Positions 6,832 through 8,673 of a DNA stretch of 8,673 nt are shown here, piece by piece. Origin of the DNA: Caulobacteraceae bacterium (lineage in GTDB: Bacteria; Pseudomonadota; Alphaproteobacteria; Caulobacterales; Caulobacteraceae). The stretch spans positions 1 to 8,673 of the forward strand of contig CANGEH010000078.1 in the NCBI GenBank assembly GCA_947452665.1, read 5' to 3'. Position 1 is the stretch's first letter. The number at the start of each line of letters is the position of its first letter. A program made the position numbers and the translations under genes. Under the pieces are notes generated by a model. The model was not told the origin of the DNA. It made no database searches and saw only the letters and a program-made list of their open reading frames with translations.

Positions 6832-6846
6832 GGCCCAAGACGGGCC
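6832..6846 (+). repeat. Short inverted repeat in the hydantoinase leader
   Basis: GGCCC (6832-6836) and GGGCC (6842-6846) pair around a five-base loop, about 10 bases before the ribosome site. A wider GATCC/GGATC pair (6800-6804, 6822-6826) lies upstream. The structure is small and may be coincidental; no known riboswitch or T-box pattern is recognisable. Confidence 0.25.
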
Positions 6847-6868
6847 AAAACACATGAGGAAGGTGGGA

Positions 6869-8673
6869 ATGTCCTACAGGCTTGGAGTCGATGTCGGGGG
6901 AACCTTTACGGATCTTCTGTTGCTCGACGAGAAAACCGGCAGTTTTTGGCGTCACAAGACGCCCTCAACGCCCCATGACAGTTCCGAAGGCGTCATGATC
7001 GGGGTCGAGGCGATTTGCGCCAAGGCCTCTATCAAGCCTGCAGATGTCGATATCTTCCTCCACGGCACCACGGTGGCGACCAATGCCGTACTCGAAGGCA
7101 AGGGCGCGCGGGTGGGCCTGGTAACCACAGAAGGTTATCGCCAAACCATGCAAATTGCTCGCTCGCTCGTACCCGGCGGCTTGGCCGCCTGGATTGTCTG
7201 GCCAAAGCCCGAGCCCATGGCCAAGCTGGAAGACACGGTCGAGATTGAGGGCCGGATTGATGCTCAGGGCGTTGAAATCCGCCCGCTCAATGACGCCGAT
7301 ATCCGCGCCAAGCTCAATGTGCTCAAGGCCCAGGGCGTTGAGGCGATCACCGTCTCCTTGATGAATGCCTATCTTAATGGCGCGCACGAGAGCCGCGTTG
7401 CCGAGTTGGCCGCAGAAATCCTGCCGGGCGTGCCCGTATCCTTGTCTCACATCGTCCTGCCCGAAATGCAGGAATATGAGCGCACCCTGACCACGGTCGC
7501 CAATGCCGCGGTTCGCCCGGTCGTCGGCCGTTATGTGCGCAATCTGCGCGAAAAGCTGCGCGGCCTGAACATGCAGGGCCGCATTGCCTTGCTACGCTCC
7601 GATGGCGGTCTGATGTCGTCGGAAAAGTCTGAAGAACATCCCGTAAGCCTGCTCATGAGCGGTCCCGCAGGCGGCGTTGCCGGTGCGATCTGGGTGGCGC
7701 GCAATTCAGGCTTGAAGAATATCCTCACCCTCGATGTTGGTGGCACCTCGACCGATGTGGCCCTGATTGAAAATGGCGAACCCCGCCGCGTGCGCACCAC
7801 CGATGTTGGCCATTTGACGGTCCGCGCCTCTTCGCTGGACGTGAAAACGGTTGGCGCTGGCGGCGGCTCGATCGCCAAGGTGCCCGAACTGACCCGCGCG
7901 CTTCGCGTTGGTCCTGAATCGGCTGGCGCCAATCCTGGCCCTGCGGCCTATGGCAAGGGCGGCCTTGTGCCGACCGTGACCGATGCCAATGTGGTTTTGG
8001 GCTATCTGCCGGAAAACCTGCTCGGCGGGGCCTTTAAGCTCGATCGTGAAGCCGCCCGCGTCGCGGTTCAGACCGTGGCCGATGCGCTGGGCATTGGCCT
8101 TTATGAGGCCGCGCGCGGCATTATTGATATTGTGAACGAGAACATGTTCGGTGCCTTGCGCATGATCTCGGTCCAACAGGGCTATGATCCGCGCGACTTT
8201 GCCCTAATGGGCTTTGGCGGCGCTGGCCCCTTGCATGCCAATGCAGTCGGCAAGCTGATGGGCTCCTGGCCCGTGGTTTCGCCCGTTTCCCCAGGCGTGC
8301 TCTGCGCGCTTGGGGATGCCACCACCCGCATGCGGACCGAAACCGCCCGCTCCTTGTCCAAGCGTCTGTCCGACACCACCGAGGCCGATGTGGCCAAGAT
8401 GCTGAAAGACATGGCTGCCCAGACCCGGGCTGAATTGGTCGCCAATGGCGTGCCCGAAGCCGATGTCACCGTCGCCTTTGAAATCGATGTGCGCTATCAC
8501 GGCCAGGCCTTTGAAGTGCCCATGACCGTCAGCCTCGACGGCTTTGAAACCGGCGGCCTGACCCGTCTGGCGGCAGAGTTTGACGAAGAGCACCGGCGCC
8601 TATTCACCTTCAATATGGATGCCGAGCACGAGTTTGTTAACCTGCGCGCCGTGGCCATGGGCAAGGTGCAAGA
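6869..8673 (+). CDS. Hydantoinase/oxoprolinase A subunit (HyuA family), 3' end cut by window
   Basis: Cytoplasmic ATP-dependent enzyme subunit of the family containing N-methylhydantoinase, 5-oxoprolinase and acetone or acetophenone carboxylases. These activate a carbonyl or lactam with ATP, usually with a HyuB partner. The frame is open from 6869 to the window end (601 codons; relatives are about 680-700), so the C-terminus is missing. The N-terminal Hydant_A_N domain starts RLGVDVGGTFTDL at 4-16 (phosphate-binding ASKHA-type loop) and contains HGTTVATNA at 65-73. The main domain has SGPAGGVAGA from 264, a second phosphate loop DVGGTSTD at 289-296, VGAGGGSI at 328-335 and FGGAGPLHA at 449-457. 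ATG 6869 is preferred because GAGGAAGG lies about 6-9 bases upstream; in-frame ATG at 6854 lacks a ribosome site and GTG at 6863 overlaps it. It is divergent from the lyase, with operator-like sites between them. The exact substrate cannot be told from this subunit alone. Confidence 0.93.
   Translation, partial: MSYRLGVDVGGTFTDLLLLDEKTGSFWRHKTPSTPHDSSEGVMIGVEAICAKASIKPADVDIFLHGTTVATNAVLEGKGARVGLVTTEGYRQTMQIARSLVPGGLAAWIVWPKPEPMAKLEDTVEIEGRIDAQGVEIRPLNDADIRAKLNVLKAQGVEAITVSLMNAYLNGAHESRVAELAAEILPGVPVSLSHIVLPEMQEYERTLTTVANAAVRPVVGRYVRNLREKLRGLNMQGRIALLRSDGGLMSSEKSEEHPVSLLMSGPAGGVAGAIWVARNSGLKNILTLDVGGTSTDVALIENGEPRRVRTTDVGHLTVRASSLDVKTVGAGGGSIAKVPELTRALRVGPESAGANPGPAAYGKGGLVPTVTDANVVLGYLPENLLGGAFKLDREAARVAVQTVADALGIGLYEAARGIIDIVNENMFGALRMISVQQGYDPRDFALMGFGGAGPLHANAVGKLMGSWPVVSPVSPGVLCALGDATTRMRTETARSLSKRLSDTTEADVAKMLKDMAAQTRAELVANGVPEADVTVAFEIDVRYHGQAFEVPMTVSLDGFETGGLTRLAAEFDEEHRRLFTFNMDAEHEFVNLRAVAMGKVQ

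Noticed and set aside
6854..6868. ATG at 6854 as the hydantoinase start
   Set aside because: No Shine-Dalgarno precedes it, whereas GAGGAAGG precedes ATG 6869; family N-termini begin just before the RLGVDVGGT motif.

Overview
The window looks like a piece of a Gram-negative, probably alphaproteobacterial chromosome; Caulobacterales or Sphingomonadales-like is my best guess. The basis is moderately high G+C and two large TonB-dependent outer-membrane receptors with the '(I)VVTAR' TonB box and a 'DVP' plug start, a style abundant in those orders. The species cannot be named from the sequence. There are five protein genes, two cut by the window edges, and no gene-free stretch longer than about 170 bases. 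I saw no rRNA, tRNA, insertion sequence, phage gene or CRISPR array.

Layout, left to right: (1) the 3' part of a TonB-dependent receptor (1-2220, +), missing only the start of its signal peptide, followed by a hairpin terminator; (2) a GntR-family regulator of the FadR/FCD type (2302-3006, -), reading towards that receptor; (3) a 170-bp divergent intergenic region with two operator-like palindromes; (4) a second, complete TonB-dependent receptor (3177-5666, +); (5) a strong bidirectional terminator; (6) an HMG-CoA-lyase-family (DRE-TIM metallolyase) gene (5780-6703, -); (7) a 165-bp A+T-rich divergent region with two more copies of the palindrome and a sigma70-like promoter; (8) a hydantoinase/oxoprolinase A-subunit (HyuA-type) gene (6869-8673, +), cut off after 601 codons with perhaps 80-100 residues missing.

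The most informative observation is a shared DNA motif, T-Y-G-Y-A-T-A-C-A-A (perfect form TTGTATACAA). It occurs twice in each of the two divergent intergenic regions. TTGTATACAA is also the core of the operator known for Bacillus subtilis GntR, so the local GntR-type protein is the obvious candidate to bind it. This would tie the regulator, the second receptor, the lyase and the hydantoinase-type enzyme into one small regulon.

Read together, the window looks like a substrate-inducible uptake and catabolism locus. TonB receptors would import a compound across the outer membrane, an ATP-dependent HyuA-type enzyme (with a HyuB partner expected just downstream) would act on a lactam, imide or carbonyl-type substrate, and an HMG-CoA-lyase-like enzyme would cleave a branched 3-hydroxy-acyl-CoA. 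The FCD domain of the regulator would sense a carboxylate intermediate. The families are recognised with good confidence; the substrate and the pathway are inference.
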